From assembly GCA_045649415.1 (NCBI GenBank), contig JAZRPY010000024.1, positions 40,220 to 104,219 of the forward strand: a stretch of DNA of 64,000 bases, written 5' to 3'. The notes below the pieces were generated by a model. The model ran no database searches. It was given only the letters and a program-made list of their open reading frames with translations, and was not told where the DNA came from. A program made the position numbers and the translations under genes. Source of the stretch: CAKSQL01 sp045649415 (lineage in GTDB: Bacteria > Bacillota > Clostridia > UBA1381). Below are positions 35,355 through 45,076 of the stretch, piece by piece; the first letter of the stretch is position 1; each line of letters opens with the position of its first letter.

Positions 35355-35421
35355 TAAATTTTAATAATACAGATAATTTTACACATACTATCAATATATA
35401 ACAGGCTACGGAAAGGGATTT

Positions 35422-37686
35422 ATGTTTATGATTCTAAGAAAAATTATAAAAGATAAATTTAATAAAAGCATAGAAGAATGCAACGACAAGGAGTTATATT
35501 TATGCCTTGTGGAACTTATAAAAAACGAAAGTTTGAAAAGAAAATCACCTATGGGCAAGAAAAAGCTATATTATGTGTCGGCAGAATTTTTAACAGGCAA
35601 GCTATTATCCAATAATCTTATTAACTTAGACCTCTACAACAAAATCGAAAAAGAACTAAAAGAGGTTGGAAAAAGCATAAAGGAGCTTGAGAAGTACGAA
35701 AACGAGCCAAGCCTTGGAAATGGTGGTCTTGGCAGACTTGCTGCCTGCTTTTTAGATTCCATTGCAACCTTAGGACTAAATGGTGACGGAGTGGGACTTT
35801 TGTATCACTTCGGCTTATTCCGTCAGAAATTTGTTGATAATATGCAAACCGAAGCTCCTGATTACTGGCTCAAAGATTATAGCTTTTTAAACCCCACCAA
35901 CAAAACCTATGAGGTTAATTTTTCAGACTTTTCTCTAACCTCAAGGATGTATGATATTGACATAATCGGCTACAACGGGTGTACCAATCATTTGCACTTA
36001 TTTGATTTGGAAAGTGTTGACGAGAGCATTTTAAAGGACAAAATAGACTTTGACAAAACAAAGTATGAGAAAAATCTCACCCTGTTTTTATATCCGGATG
36101 ACAGTGACGAGAAGGGAAAGCTATTAAGACTATATCAAGAATATTTTATGGTTTCCTCGGCAGTCAGCTTAATTTTGGAGGATGCAAAGAAAAGAGGTTC
36201 TACCCTTCTTAACCTTCCCGATTATATAGTTGTGCAGATAAACGACACTCACCCCTCTTTAATTATTCCGGAGCTTATTTTAAGACTCACCGAAGAGGGT
36301 ATTGATATAGGTGACAGTATTGACATTGTTACGAAAATGTGTGCCTACACAAACCACACAATTTTAGCAGAGGCATCAGAAAAATGGCAAACGGACTATA
36401 TAGAAAAGGTATGCAAAAAGCTCCTACCCATAATCAAATTATTAGACCAGAGAGTAAGAGTAAAATATGATGATGAAAATGTTTATATTATAGATAATCA
36501 AGGTCTTGTTAATATGGCAAGAATGGATATTCATTATTCCTTCAGCACAAATGGAGTGGCAAGCCTGCACACCGATATTCTAAAAACAAATGAGCTTAAA
36601 AGCTTTTATGAGTTATACCCCGAAAAATTCAATAATAAAACAAATGGTATAACACCTCGTCGTTGGCTATATCTTGCAAATCCACAGCTCACCGAATTTC
36701 TGTCTTTAAAAATTGGTGATGACTTTAAAAGGGATACACAAAAACTTGCAGATTTTAAAAAATATATAAAGGACGAGGATGTTTTGAGAAAGCTTCTTAA
36801 AATAAAGCAAGAAAAAAAGAAGGAGCTTTCTGAATTCTTATTAAATGAGCAAAAAATTCTTCTGGATGAAAACTCCATTTTTGATATTCAATCAAAGCGT
36901 CTGCACGAATATAAGCGTCAGCAGTTAAATGCCCTATATATAATTGATAAGTATTTAAAAATTAAGGAAGGCGAGGCAATAAATCGTGGTATAACCTTCA
37001 TCTATGGGGCAAAGGCAGCTCCTGCCTACACACTGGCAAAGGATATTATTCACCTTATTCTTTGCCTTTCAAAAATAATTGATTCCGACCCCGAGGTATC
37101 AGGCTTTTTAAAGGTAGTTATGCTTGAAAACTACAATGTCACAATGGCCCAAAAAATTATCCCTGCCTGTGATATTTCCGAGCAGATTTCTCTTGCCTCC
37201 AAGGAAGCAAGTGGCACAGGTAATATGAAATTTATGATGAACGGAGCTGTTACCTTAGGCACAGAGGATGGTGCAAATGTGGAAATTCATCAGCTTGTGG
37301 GTGACGATAATATCTACATTTTTGGTGCATCAAGTGATGATGTTGTAAAAAAATATGAGCTTAATTCCTATAACCCCAAAAGCTATTATAAAAAGAATGA
37401 TAGAATAAAAAAATGTGTTGATTTTATAACAAGTGACACTATGTTGTCTGTGGGTGCTGAAGAAAGCTTAACAAGGCTTAAAAATGAGCTTATAAACAAG
37501 GATTGGTTTATGACCTTATTGGATTTTGAAGATTATTCAAAAACTAAGGACCTTGCTTTTTCGGATTTTGAAAACAGGCTTTTATGGGCAGAAAAGATGC
37601 TTGTTAATATCAGTATGTCAGGCTATTTTTCCTCAGACAGAACAATAGCAGAATATAACAGGGATATCTGGAAGATTGATAAATAA
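35422..37686 (+). CDS. glgP: Glycogen/maltodextrin phosphorylase (GT35)
   Basis: PLP-dependent phosphorolysis of alpha-1,4-glucans to glucose 1-phosphate. 754 residues, slightly short for the family (about 800). Visible motifs: PSLGNGGLGRLAACFLDS (about 94-111), VQINDTHPSL (about 272), TNGITPRRWL (about 407), and the PLP region EASGTGNMKFMMNGAVTLGT (about 594-613) with the Schiff-base Lys. ATG at 35422 follows GGAAAGGGA. It starts a four-gene set with a PTS permease, a MapP-like phosphatase and MalQ, which points to maltodextrin catabolism. Confidence 0.95.
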   Translation: MFMILRKIIKDKFNKSIEECNDKELYLCLVELIKNESLKRKSPMGKKKLYYVSAEFLTGKLLSNNLINLDLYNKIEKELKEVGKSIKELEKYENEPSLGNGGLGRLAACFLDSIATLGLNGDGVGLLYHFGLFRQKFVDNMQTEAPDYWLKDYSFLNPTNKTYEVNFSDFSLTSRMYDIDIIGYNGCTNHLHLFDLESVDESILKDKIDFDKTKYEKNLTLFLYPDDSDEKGKLLRLYQEYFMVSSAVSLILEDAKKRGSTLLNLPDYIVVQINDTHPSLIIPELILRLTEEGIDIGDSIDIVTKMCAYTNHTILAEASEKWQTDYIEKVCKKLLPIIKLLDQRVRVKYDDENVYIIDNQGLVNMARMDIHYSFSTNGVASLHTDILKTNELKSFYELYPEKFNNKTNGITPRRWLYLANPQLTEFLSLKIGDDFKRDTQKLADFKKYIKDEDVLRKLLKIKQEKKKELSEFLLNEQKILLDENSIFDIQSKRLHEYKRQQLNALYIIDKYLKIKEGEAINRGITFIYGAKAAPAYTLAKDIIHLILCLSKIIDSDPEVSGFLKVVMLENYNVTMAQKIIPACDISEQISLASKEASGTGNMKFMMNGAVTLGTEDGANVEIHQLVGDDNIYIFGASSDDVVKKYELNSYNPKSYYKKNDRIKKCVDFITSDTMLSVGAEESLTRLKNELINKDWFMTLLDFEDYSKTKDLAFSDFENRLLWAEKMLVNISMSGYFSSDRTIAEYNRDIWKIDK

Positions 37687-37700
37687 AGGAGATATAAAAT

Positions 37701-39836
37701 ATGGATAGCAAAAATAAAACAATAATCGCTCCCTTGTCGGGAAAGGTAATACCTATTGAATCAGTGAAGGATTCAGTTTTTGCCGAGAAAATATTAGGTG
37801 ACGGATGTGCCATAATTCCTGATGACGGAAAAATAACAAGTCCTGTTGACGGAAAAGTCATTTCCGTTGCAGAAACTCTCCACGCCTTTGGCTTTTTATC
37901 TCAGGACGGCATAGAGGTTTTGGTGCATATTGGTCTGGACACTGTGAAGCAAAAAGGTGAAGGCTTCAAGGTTTTTGTGTCCCCCAGCGATAAAGTGAGG
38001 AAGGGTGACCCAATTGCACAGGTTGATATAGACTTATTAAAAAAGAAAAAATATGATATCACCACCCCTGTGATTATAACCAACAAGCCTATAGATTGTG
38101 AATTGAATATTGCCCAAGGCAATGTAACCTCTAAAAAAACTCCTCTAATACAAATTGATGAAAAGAAAAGTGAGGATGTAACTCCCAAGAAGAAAAGTAG
38201 AACGCCTGTAAACTTTGATAGCTTGCAAAAGCTTGGAAAGGTATTGATGGCAGTAATTGCAGTTATGCCAGCTGCAGGTCTTATGATTAGTCTTGGAAAG
38301 CTTATATCTATGGCAGGTGGAGTTGAAATTTTAGCTACAATTGGTGCTATTATGGAAAGCATTGGTTGGGCAATTATCAGTAATCTCCATATTTTATTTG
38401 CAGTTGCTATTGGTGGCTCCTGGGCAAAGGACAGAGCAGGTGGTGCTTTTGCAGCAACCATTGCTTTTATCCTGATAAATAGTATAACAGGTGCAATTTT
38501 TGGAGTTACCAACGATATGCTCACAAGCCCCGATGCAGTTGTTCACACGCTTTTCGGTCAGGAAATAAGCGTTAGTGGATATTTCACCTCTGTTTTAGGC
38601 GCTCCTGCATTAAATATGGGAGTTTTTGTGGGCATTATTTCAGGCTTTTTGGGTGGAATTGTGTATAACAAATATTATAATTTCCGTGGGCTCCCTGATG
38701 CGCTTTCCTTCTTTAACGGAAAGCGATTTGTGCCCTTGGTTGTTATATTGTGGTCGGTTTTAGTGTCCCTTGTTTTGTCTGTTGTGTGGCCATTGGTACA
38801 ATCAGCTATAAACGCCTTTGGAGTGTGGATTGCCAACTCAAGCTCATCCTCCCCTGTTTTTGCACCCTTCGTTTATGGAACATTGGAAAGACTCCTCCTT
38901 CCCTTCGGGCTTCACCATATGCTCACAATCCCAATGAACTATACCTCTTTTGGAGGGACATATATTATCCAAACGGGAGCAAGTGCAGGAACAACAGTTT
39001 TTGGTCAGGACCCATTATGGCTTGCCTGGGTTACCGACCTTATAAACTTCAAAAATGTAGGAGATGTGGCATCATATAACGAGCTTTTAAAAACAGTTGT
39101 ACCTGCTCGTTTCAAGGTAGGACAAATGATAGGTGCAACAGGTCTTTTATTGGGCGTGGCACTTGCTATGTATAAAAAGGTGGACCTTGATAAACGAAAA
39201 GAATATCGTTCTATGTATATCTCAACTGCCCTGGCAGTATTCTTAACAGGTGTTACCGAGCCAATTGAATTTATGTTTATGTTCTCAGCAATTCCTCTAT
39301 ATATTGTATATTCTCTAATTCAGGGACTATGCTTTGCATCGGCAGGAATTGTGAATTTAAGACTTCACTCCTTTGGAAATATTGAATTTTTAACGAGAGT
39401 TCCAATGTCGTTAAAGGCAGGACTTGGAATGGATATTATAAACTTTTTAATCGCTGTTGTGATTTTCTTTATAATTGGATATCTTGTTGCATACTTTATG
39501 CTTGAAAAATTCAAATTTGCAACTCCCGGCAGACTTGGAAACTATACCTCAGGTGAAGAAACCTCACCCATTAAAGAAGGTGATAGTTCAAAAACAACCT
39601 CCAATTCTCAAGCAGAAAGAATAATAGCCTTACTTGGTGGCAGAGAGAATATCGACTTTGTGGATGCTTGTATGACACGATTGAGAGTCACTGTTAAAAA
39701 TCCGTCACTGGTAAAAGATGAGGCTTCCTGGAAAAAGGAAGGGGCTTTGGGATTGGTGAAAAAGGACACAGGTATTCAGGCAATATATGGGCCAAAAGCC
39801 GATGTTTTAAAGTCGGATATAAATGACATTTTATAA
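37701..39836 (+). CDS. PTS maltose/glucose-type EIIABC permease (domain order A-C-B)
   Basis: 711-residue phosphotransferase permease. An EIIA-Glc-type domain comes first (1-140): PLSGKVIPIESVKDSVFAEK and the phosphorylated His in VLVHIGLDTV. After a charged linker, the EIIC membrane domain (about 175-595) has GVTEPIEFMFMFSAIPLYI, with the sugar-binding Glu. EIIB follows at the C-terminus (about 635-711) with Cys in VDACMTRLRVTVKN. The A-C-B order is less common than C-B-A. The context (phosphorylase, MapP-like phosphatase, MalQ) suggests maltose, delivered as maltose 6'-phosphate. Confidence 0.93.
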   Translation: MDSKNKTIIAPLSGKVIPIESVKDSVFAEKILGDGCAIIPDDGKITSPVDGKVISVAETLHAFGFLSQDGIEVLVHIGLDTVKQKGEGFKVFVSPSDKVRKGDPIAQVDIDLLKKKKYDITTPVIITNKPIDCELNIAQGNVTSKKTPLIQIDEKKSEDVTPKKKSRTPVNFDSLQKLGKVLMAVIAVMPAAGLMISLGKLISMAGGVEILATIGAIMESIGWAIISNLHILFAVAIGGSWAKDRAGGAFAATIAFILINSITGAIFGVTNDMLTSPDAVVHTLFGQEISVSGYFTSVLGAPALNMGVFVGIISGFLGGIVYNKYYNFRGLPDALSFFNGKRFVPLVVILWSVLVSLVLSVVWPLVQSAINAFGVWIANSSSSSPVFAPFVYGTLERLLLPFGLHHMLTIPMNYTSFGGTYIIQTGASAGTTVFGQDPLWLAWVTDLINFKNVGDVASYNELLKTVVPARFKVGQMIGATGLLLGVALAMYKKVDLDKRKEYRSMYISTALAVFLTGVTEPIEFMFMFSAIPLYIVYSLIQGLCFASAGIVNLRLHSFGNIEFLTRVPMSLKAGLGMDIINFLIAVVIFFIIGYLVAYFMLEKFKFATPGRLGNYTSGEETSPIKEGDSSKTTSNSQAERIIALLGGRENIDFVDACMTRLRVTVKNPSLVKDEASWKKEGALGLVKKDTGIQAIYGPKADVLKSDINDIL

Positions 39837-39842
39837 AAAGAG

Positions 39843-40658
39843 GTGGTTAAAATCAGGCTTGTAACCTTAAACACGCATAGCTTGGCAGATGTAAATAATG
39901 AGTTTTCTATAAAAAATCTTTCATCATTTATAGAAAGAGAACAACCTGATATTATATCACTTCAGGAGGTTAATCAAACTCACACCTCGAGTCCTGTTAA
40001 AAAGGACGATTTAATGTTTTTATATCCCTGTTCTTGCGAGGTACCAATAAAAAGTGATAACTTTGTATATAGCGTTGTTAAACTTTTAAGGAAAATAGGA
40101 GTCACTTACTACTGGTGTTGGCTACCTGTTAAAATGGGATATTCGAAATTTGATGAGGGACTTTCCATTCTTTCAAAAACTCCCATTATAAATTGTGGTG
40201 GTATCAATATTAGTAAAATTCAGGACTATAATAATTGGAAAACAAGGAAGCTTTTGTGGGCATCGGTTAAAGACTGTGACGAAATCTTCACCTCTGTTCA
40301 CACAAATAACTGGGAAAATGGCTTTTTTGAGGAATGGAACAAAATATCCTCAAGTTTCTTAGAAAAGTGTAATGTATGGCTTATGGGAGATTTCAACTCG
40401 CCTTCAAATGCTAAAGGAGAGGGTTATGATTTAATGTTGTCGTCCGGCTGGTATGACGCCTTTTCCCTTTCCTCTGCCACAACAAACAGGGAAACTGTGG
40501 TTAACAAGATTGATGGATGGGAGAATAATAAAGAAAAACTCACAATAGATTATATTTTAACCAATAAACAATCTAAAATTAAAAGCTATGAAACTATATT
40601 TGACGGGAAGAAAACTCCTGTTATATCCGACCATTATGGAATAATGGTTACCACTTAA
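39843..40658 (+). CDS. mapP: Endonuclease/exonuclease/phosphatase-fold protein, likely maltose 6'-phosphate phosphatase
   Basis: 271-residue DNase I-like fold enzyme. Metal and catalytic residues are visible: LVTLNTHSL (Asn), IISLQEVNQTH (Glu42), LMGDFNSPSN (about 180) and VISDHYGIMV (about 263). In Enterococcus the maltose PTS product is dephosphorylated by MapP, a member of this family encoded beside the PTS gene; here the position between PTS and MalQ fits the same job. The start is unusual: GTG at 39843 falls inside the AAAGAGGTGG ribosome site, so translation may begin at the ATC at 39852, which would give a shorter N-terminus (IRLVTLNTH). Confidence 0.75.
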   Translation: MVKIRLVTLNTHSLADVNNEFSIKNLSSFIEREQPDIISLQEVNQTHTSSPVKKDDLMFLYPCSCEVPIKSDNFVYSVVKLLRKIGVTYYWCWLPVKMGYSKFDEGLSILSKTPIINCGGINISKIQDYNNWKTRKLLWASVKDCDEIFTSVHTNNWENGFFEEWNKISSSFLEKCNVWLMGDFNSPSNAKGEGYDLMLSSGWYDAFSLSSATTNRETVVNKIDGWENNKEKLTIDYILTNKQSKIKSYETIFDGKKTPVISDHYGIMVTT

Positions 40659-40678
40659 AAAAGGAGAGAAATTAAAAA

Positions 40679-42163
40679 TTGAGAAGCTCAGGAATTTTAA
40701 TGCATATTTCAAGTCTTCCTTCTAAATATGGAATAGGTGCATTTTCGAAAAGTGCCTATGATTTTTGTGATTGGTTAGCAGAGTCAGGGCAAAGCTACTG
40801 GCAAATTCTCCCTCTTGGAGTGACGGGTTATGGCGATTCTCCCTACCAGTCTTTTTCCACCTATGCAGGAAATCCCTACTTTATAAGCTTGGAAGAACTT
40901 ATAGAGTGGGGACTATTAAAAAAAGAGGAATGTGACGAGCTGGATTTTGGCAAAGACTTAACCCGTGTGGATTATCACAAGCTGTATCAAAATCGTTACC
41001 CTCTTTTATATAAGGCATACAAACGATTTGACTTATCCAACTCCCCCGAATATAAAAGCTTTGTTGAGGAAAATAGCTATTGGCTTTTAGACTACTCACT
41101 TTTTATGGCAATTAAAAATAACAATTCCGACTCATCCTGGCTTTTATGGGATGAGAGGTTGAAAAATAAAAATCCACACATTATCGAGCAGTATCGTGAT
41201 AAGCTTTCATTTGAAATCGACTTTCATAACTTTTTGCAATTCTTATTTTTTTCTCAATGGAAAAAGCTAAAAAACTATATGGCTACTAAAAATATTAAGG
41301 TTATTGGGGATATTCCCATTTATGTGTCCTTGGACAGTGCAGATGTGTGGAATCATCCCCACCTATTTCAGCTCGATAAAAACAAGCTCCCATTATCAGT
41401 TGCAGGATGTCCACCCGATGAATTTTCAAAAAAAGGTCAGCTATGGGGTAATCCCTTGTATAATTGGGAGGAGCATAAAAGAGAAAACTATACATGGTGG
41501 AAGAAAAGATTTTTGTTTGCATTATCTCTTTATGATGTGGTAAGAATTGACCATTTCAGAGGCTTTGACCAATACTATTCCATTCCATATAATAGTGCTG
41601 ATGCAATCCACGGTGAGTGGAAAAATGCCCCCGGAAAAGAGTTGTTTAACACATTAGGACTTGATAAGGAGAGAATTATTGCCGAAGATTTAGGCTTTGT
41701 TACTCCTTCACTTAAAAAGCTTTTAAAGGACACAGAGTTTCGAGGTATGAAGATTGTTCAGTTTGCCTTTGATTCGAGGGATACCGGCTTCAAAAACGAT
41801 TATATGCCTCACAACTATCCCGAAAAGTGTGTTGTTTACACAGGCACTCATGATAATTCAACCACCACCTCCTGGTTTTCCACTCTCCCTTATGACGACA
41901 AACGCCTTGCAAGAGAGTATATTGCAGATTTTTTCACTCCTGCCGAAATCATATATAAATCCTTTATAAGTCTTGCAATGCAATCTCCTGCCGAGCTTTC
42001 AATAATTCCTATGCAGGACTGGTTAGGGTTAAATGATTCTGCCAGAATGAATACTCCATCTACCTCTAAAGATAATTGGCAATGGCGAATAAAAAAGAAT
42101 AGCTTAACAAAGGAGCTATCCCAAGCAATCAAGAAAAAAACAAGTCTTTATGGACGATTATAA
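40679..42163 (+). CDS. malQ: 4-alpha-glucanotransferase (amylomaltase) MalQ
   Basis: GH77 enzyme that disproportionates maltodextrins, releasing glucose and making longer chains for the phosphorylase. 494 residues. N-terminal SSGILMHISSLPSKYGIGAF (residues 3-22) is the family start. Catalytic nucleophile Asp is in VVRIDHFRGF (about 289-298), acid/base Glu in IAEDLGFVTP (about 336-345), and the third Asp in YTGTHDNSTT (about 384-393). TTG at 40679 follows AAGGAGAG. With MapP it can start from imported maltose. Confidence 0.97.
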   Translation: MRSSGILMHISSLPSKYGIGAFSKSAYDFCDWLAESGQSYWQILPLGVTGYGDSPYQSFSTYAGNPYFISLEELIEWGLLKKEECDELDFGKDLTRVDYHKLYQNRYPLLYKAYKRFDLSNSPEYKSFVEENSYWLLDYSLFMAIKNNNSDSSWLLWDERLKNKNPHIIEQYRDKLSFEIDFHNFLQFLFFSQWKKLKNYMATKNIKVIGDIPIYVSLDSADVWNHPHLFQLDKNKLPLSVAGCPPDEFSKKGQLWGNPLYNWEEHKRENYTWWKKRFLFALSLYDVVRIDHFRGFDQYYSIPYNSADAIHGEWKNAPGKELFNTLGLDKERIIAEDLGFVTPSLKKLLKDTEFRGMKIVQFAFDSRDTGFKNDYMPHNYPEKCVVYTGTHDNSTTTSWFSTLPYDDKRLAREYIADFFTPAEIIYKSFISLAMQSPAELSIIPMQDWLGLNDSARMNTPSTSKDNWQWRIKKNSLTKELSQAIKKKTSLYGRL

Positions 42164-42197
42164 AAAAAGTTGACCTTTTTTAAGGTCAACTTTTTTT
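42162..42197. terminator. Bidirectional terminator between malQ and ddh
   Basis: Sixteen-base arms (AAAAAAAGTTGACCTT and complement, 42162-42177 and 42182-42197) around TTTT. The malQ and ddh stop codons both abut it. Confidence 0.92.
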
Positions 42198-43182
42198 ATA
42201 GCATATTCTTTCTTATTTCTTCATTGGATTTATTGATGATATACGATGGTGCAATATCAAAAATTGTTCTACATCCCTTTTGTCCTTCCTTATTGAGTTT
42301 GAAAGCTGCTCTTGCATAGGCAACTATCACCGATGCAGTAAATTCAGGGTTTGAATCAAGCTTGATGCTATATTCAACCAAATGGTTGTTTTCATTATCA
42401 AAGCCCGTTTTCCCCGTTCTTATAACAAATCCACCATGAGGAATTCCACTATGCTCTTTTATAAGCTCATCCTTTGATATAAAATGAACTGTTGTGTCGT
42501 AGTCTGCAAAATAATTGGGCATAGTTTTGATTTCGTTTTCAATTCGGTCCTTGTCGGCTCCATCCTGGGCAACTACATAGCAAACTCTTGTGTGCTTTTC
42601 TCTTACTGTCAAGTCAGGATTTTTACCACTTCTCACCAAGTCCAGAGCTTCCTTAACAGGCACAGTGTATTGCTTTGCATCTAAAACTCCGTCAATTCTC
42701 CTGATAGCATCGGAATGTCCCTGACTCACACCCTCACCCCAGAAGGTATAGTCCTTTCCATTTGGTAAAATTGCAGTTGACAGCATTCTGTTCAGTGAGA
42801 ACATTCCCGGATCCCAGCCTACAGAAATAATTCCAATTTTTCCCGATTCTGTGGCATTTTTATTAACATTATCAAAATGCTCAGGAATTTTTGCATGAGT
42901 ATCAAAGCTATCCACCACATTGAAATATTTAACATATTCAGGTGTCTGCACAGGTAAATCAGTGGCACTTCCCCCACATAAGATAAGCACATCTATTTCA
43001 TTCTTCATATCAATAAGCTTATCTATACAATACACGCCCACGCCATCAGTTTTGATTTTTACACTTTCAGGCGAACGACGGGTGAATACACCAACAAGCT
43101 TCATATCATCATTCTGCCGAATTGCTGCTTCAATTCCTCTTCCTAAATTTCCATATCCCAATATACCAATTCTTATTGACAT
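42196..43182 (-). CDS. ddh: meso-Diaminopimelate D-dehydrogenase
   Basis: NADPH-dependent one-step reductive amination of tetrahydrodipicolinate to meso-diaminopimelate, a shortcut for lysine and wall peptide synthesis. N-terminal Rossmann motif IGILGYGNLGRGIE (5-18). The family motifs CGGSATDLPVQ (about 90), SVGWDPGMFSLNR (about 118-130) and FWGEGVSQGHSDAIRRI (about 146-162) are intact. 328 residues is typical. It is a single gene, not next to dapL or dap genes. Confidence 0.96.
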   Translation of the reverse strand: MSIRIGILGYGNLGRGIEAAIRQNDDMKLVGVFTRRSPESVKIKTDGVGVYCIDKLIDMKNEIDVLILCGGSATDLPVQTPEYVKYFNVVDSFDTHAKIPEHFDNVNKNATESGKIGIISVGWDPGMFSLNRMLSTAILPNGKDYTFWGEGVSQGHSDAIRRIDGVLDAKQYTVPVKEALDLVRSGKNPDLTVREKHTRVCYVVAQDGADKDRIENEIKTMPNYFADYDTTVHFISKDELIKEHSGIPHGGFVIRTGKTGFDNENNHLVEYSIKLDSNPEFTASVIVAYARAAFKLNKEGQKGCRTIFDIAPSYIINKSNEEIRKNML

Positions 43183-43418
43183 TTTAATTTCCCTTCCTTG
43201 TTTTGTGCTTAAATATCACTTGAAAGCTCTGTTTTTTATAGCTCCCAGATGCTCGTCATATCCTCTTTTTAAAATATTCCCAATTCCATTTTCAGACTCA
43301 ATATAATATAATTCTGTTTGTTTTGGATAACTATACAGCTACAGTCTGTTATGGAAATCTTCATCACACAAACAAATGGCTGGTGCTAAACGCAACAGCC
43401 ATTTGTAGTTATGCCAAA
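43183..43418 (-). other. Intergenic region with a possible short gene remnant and a terminator-like stem
   Basis: The minus-strand frame from about 43334 to the TGA at 43216 is open for about 38 codons and includes KQTELYYIESENGIG and KRGYDEHLGAIKN, which read like real protein, but an in-frame TAG precedes it and there is no start codon with a ribosome site. It could be the tail of a lost gene. CAAATGGCTG and its complement (43374-43407) form a ten-pair stem after the SLH gene, with only a weak T run. Confidence 0.35.
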
Positions 43419-44918
43419 TTATTTAGCGTATTTCTCAACCACTCTTGAAAGAAGTGCTGCTGTTTCTGCTCTTGTTGCATACTTCAATGGAACAAGTGTG
43501 GTTTCAGTTCTTCCTGTCATAATACCATCACCAACTGCCCACTTAACTGCAGGAACTGCATAAGGAGTTATCTCGTCAGCATCTGTATAGGACTGGATAT
43601 CTGCATTCTCGCCTGCACTTACATCATAGCCCTTATATTTAGCATATCTGTAAATCATAGCAGAGATTTGTTCACGAGTAATTGGAGTATCTGGTGCAAA
43701 TTCTGTTTCAGAAACACCCACAGTTACGCCTGTGCTTTGTGCCCATGAAACACCCTTGTCATACCAGCTGTCTTTTTCAACATCAACAAAGGTTGTTGGT
43801 GTAACCTCAGGCTCACCTTCAATTCTATGAAGAATTGTTACGAACATAGCTCTTGTTATTGGGCTTTGTGGCTCAAAGTAATCCTTAGAGGTTCCAACCA
43901 TTAAGCCATTATAATAAGCATATCTGATTGGCTCATAGTACCACATATTCTTGGGAACATCAAGGAACCACCAGTCATCACCATGAGTATCCTCTATCCA
44001 TTTAGCGTATAGAGTCAGACCACTCTTAACAGGCTTTGAGAAATCATATTTCTCTGTGAATGAAGCGTCTGTGTACCAGCCTTCTAAAATATAGCCTTCT
44101 CTTGTAACCTCAGGCTCCTTCAAAATGTCGCCTACTCTAATTGACTGTTTAGGCACTTCACTTCCACCATTAGAGTTAAAGTTGATGACAGCACCGGATA
44201 GACCACCACCAGACTCTCCCACCTTAGCTGCATTCACAATATTATATGCAGCACCCTGATATGTAACAGTCTGAGTCTTTGATGTGAAAGCTATCACCGT
44301 TTGTCCCGAAAGAGAAACATCTACCCTGTGGGCACCACTTGCTTCGTAGGTTACCGAATCTCTAAGAGCAAATTTAAGATCGGCGAGATATGTAGTATAA
44401 TATGCCTGAAGCTCGTTAACAGACAGGTTATCTACATTCTTGAAGGAAATAACAATCGAGTTTGTACCTTGAACTCTTCCTGTTTCACTATATATGCTTG
44501 CAACCTCAAGACCACCTGCACTCATAATATTGGATATTGTTGCAGTAGCAGGATAATCAATTCTAACATCAATAGCTGTGTTAACTACACCAGCTTTAAA
44601 TTCGTTAACAAGCGCCGGGTCAGGATTCGTACCAACCAAAAGATTTTGAATGAAGTTCTTATCAAACAGAGCTCTTACTGGCTCCATATTCAATGTTACC
44701 ATATAATCTACACCCTTTGGTGCATTTGCAGGAATTTGAATCGCACATGGATTTGTGAAAATTTCTGCTCCCTTTTCACTTGCTTCAACTTCCATCTCAA
44801 GCTGCAATGCCATCGGGTTAGGAATTCCTGATGTGCTTGACGCTATATCTGCATGCACTGTCACAATCATTGATGAAAGTATAGCAAGAGCTAAGAAACT
44901 ACTTACTAATTTTTTCAT
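43419..44918 (-). CDS. Secreted S-layer homology (SLH) domain protein with an InlB-type B-repeat
   Basis: 499-residue surface protein. Signal peptide MKKLVSSFLALAILSSMIVT to about residue 23 (cleavage after VHA). Residues 25-240 form a beta-rich region I do not recognise. Residues about 245-311 are a Listeria-Bacteroides/InlB-type repeat (FNSNGGSEVPKQSIRVGD and EGYILEGWYTD). Three SLH modules follow (about 317-499: FLDVPKNMWYYEPIRYAY, FVDVEKDSWYDKGVSWAQ and SYTDADEITPYAVPAVKWA). SLH domains hold proteins to pyruvylated wall polymers. It has its own promoter. Likely adhesive or structural. Confidence 0.92.
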   Translation of the reverse strand: MKKLVSSFLALAILSSMIVTVHADIASSTSGIPNPMALQLEMEVEASEKGAEIFTNPCAIQIPANAPKGVDYMVTLNMEPVRALFDKNFIQNLLVGTNPDPALVNEFKAGVVNTAIDVRIDYPATATISNIMSAGGLEVASIYSETGRVQGTNSIVISFKNVDNLSVNELQAYYTTYLADLKFALRDSVTYEASGAHRVDVSLSGQTVIAFTSKTQTVTYQGAAYNIVNAAKVGESGGGLSGAVINFNSNGGSEVPKQSIRVGDILKEPEVTREGYILEGWYTDASFTEKYDFSKPVKSGLTLYAKWIEDTHGDDWWFLDVPKNMWYYEPIRYAYYNGLMVGTSKDYFEPQSPITRAMFVTILHRIEGEPEVTPTTFVDVEKDSWYDKGVSWAQSTGVTVGVSETEFAPDTPITREQISAMIYRYAKYKGYDVSAGENADIQSYTDADEITPYAVPAVKWAVGDGIMTGRTETTLVPLKYATRAETAALLSRVVEKYAK

Positions 44919-44990
44919 TTTTATTTTCCCTCCTTGAAAATTTTAGTCATAATACACATGAGTCTAGCATATTAAACACTATTATTTTTA

Positions 44991-45019
44991 ATGATATCAC
45001 AAAACTAAAATGTTGTCAA
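44991..45019 (-). promoter_or_regulatory. Promoter of the SLH-protein gene
   Basis: Minus strand TTGACA (45019-45014), 17 bases, TATCAT (44996-44991). Confidence 0.75.
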
Positions 45020-45076
45020 GAAAATAGCCCACATTTATATATTTTTCTTTTTACTCTTTTCTATAAAAAACAACAA

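Noticed and set aside
36606..36878. Minus-strand frame inside glgP
   Set aside because: Rich in Ser/Phe as expected from the reverse of an AT-rich coding strand; no ribosome site.
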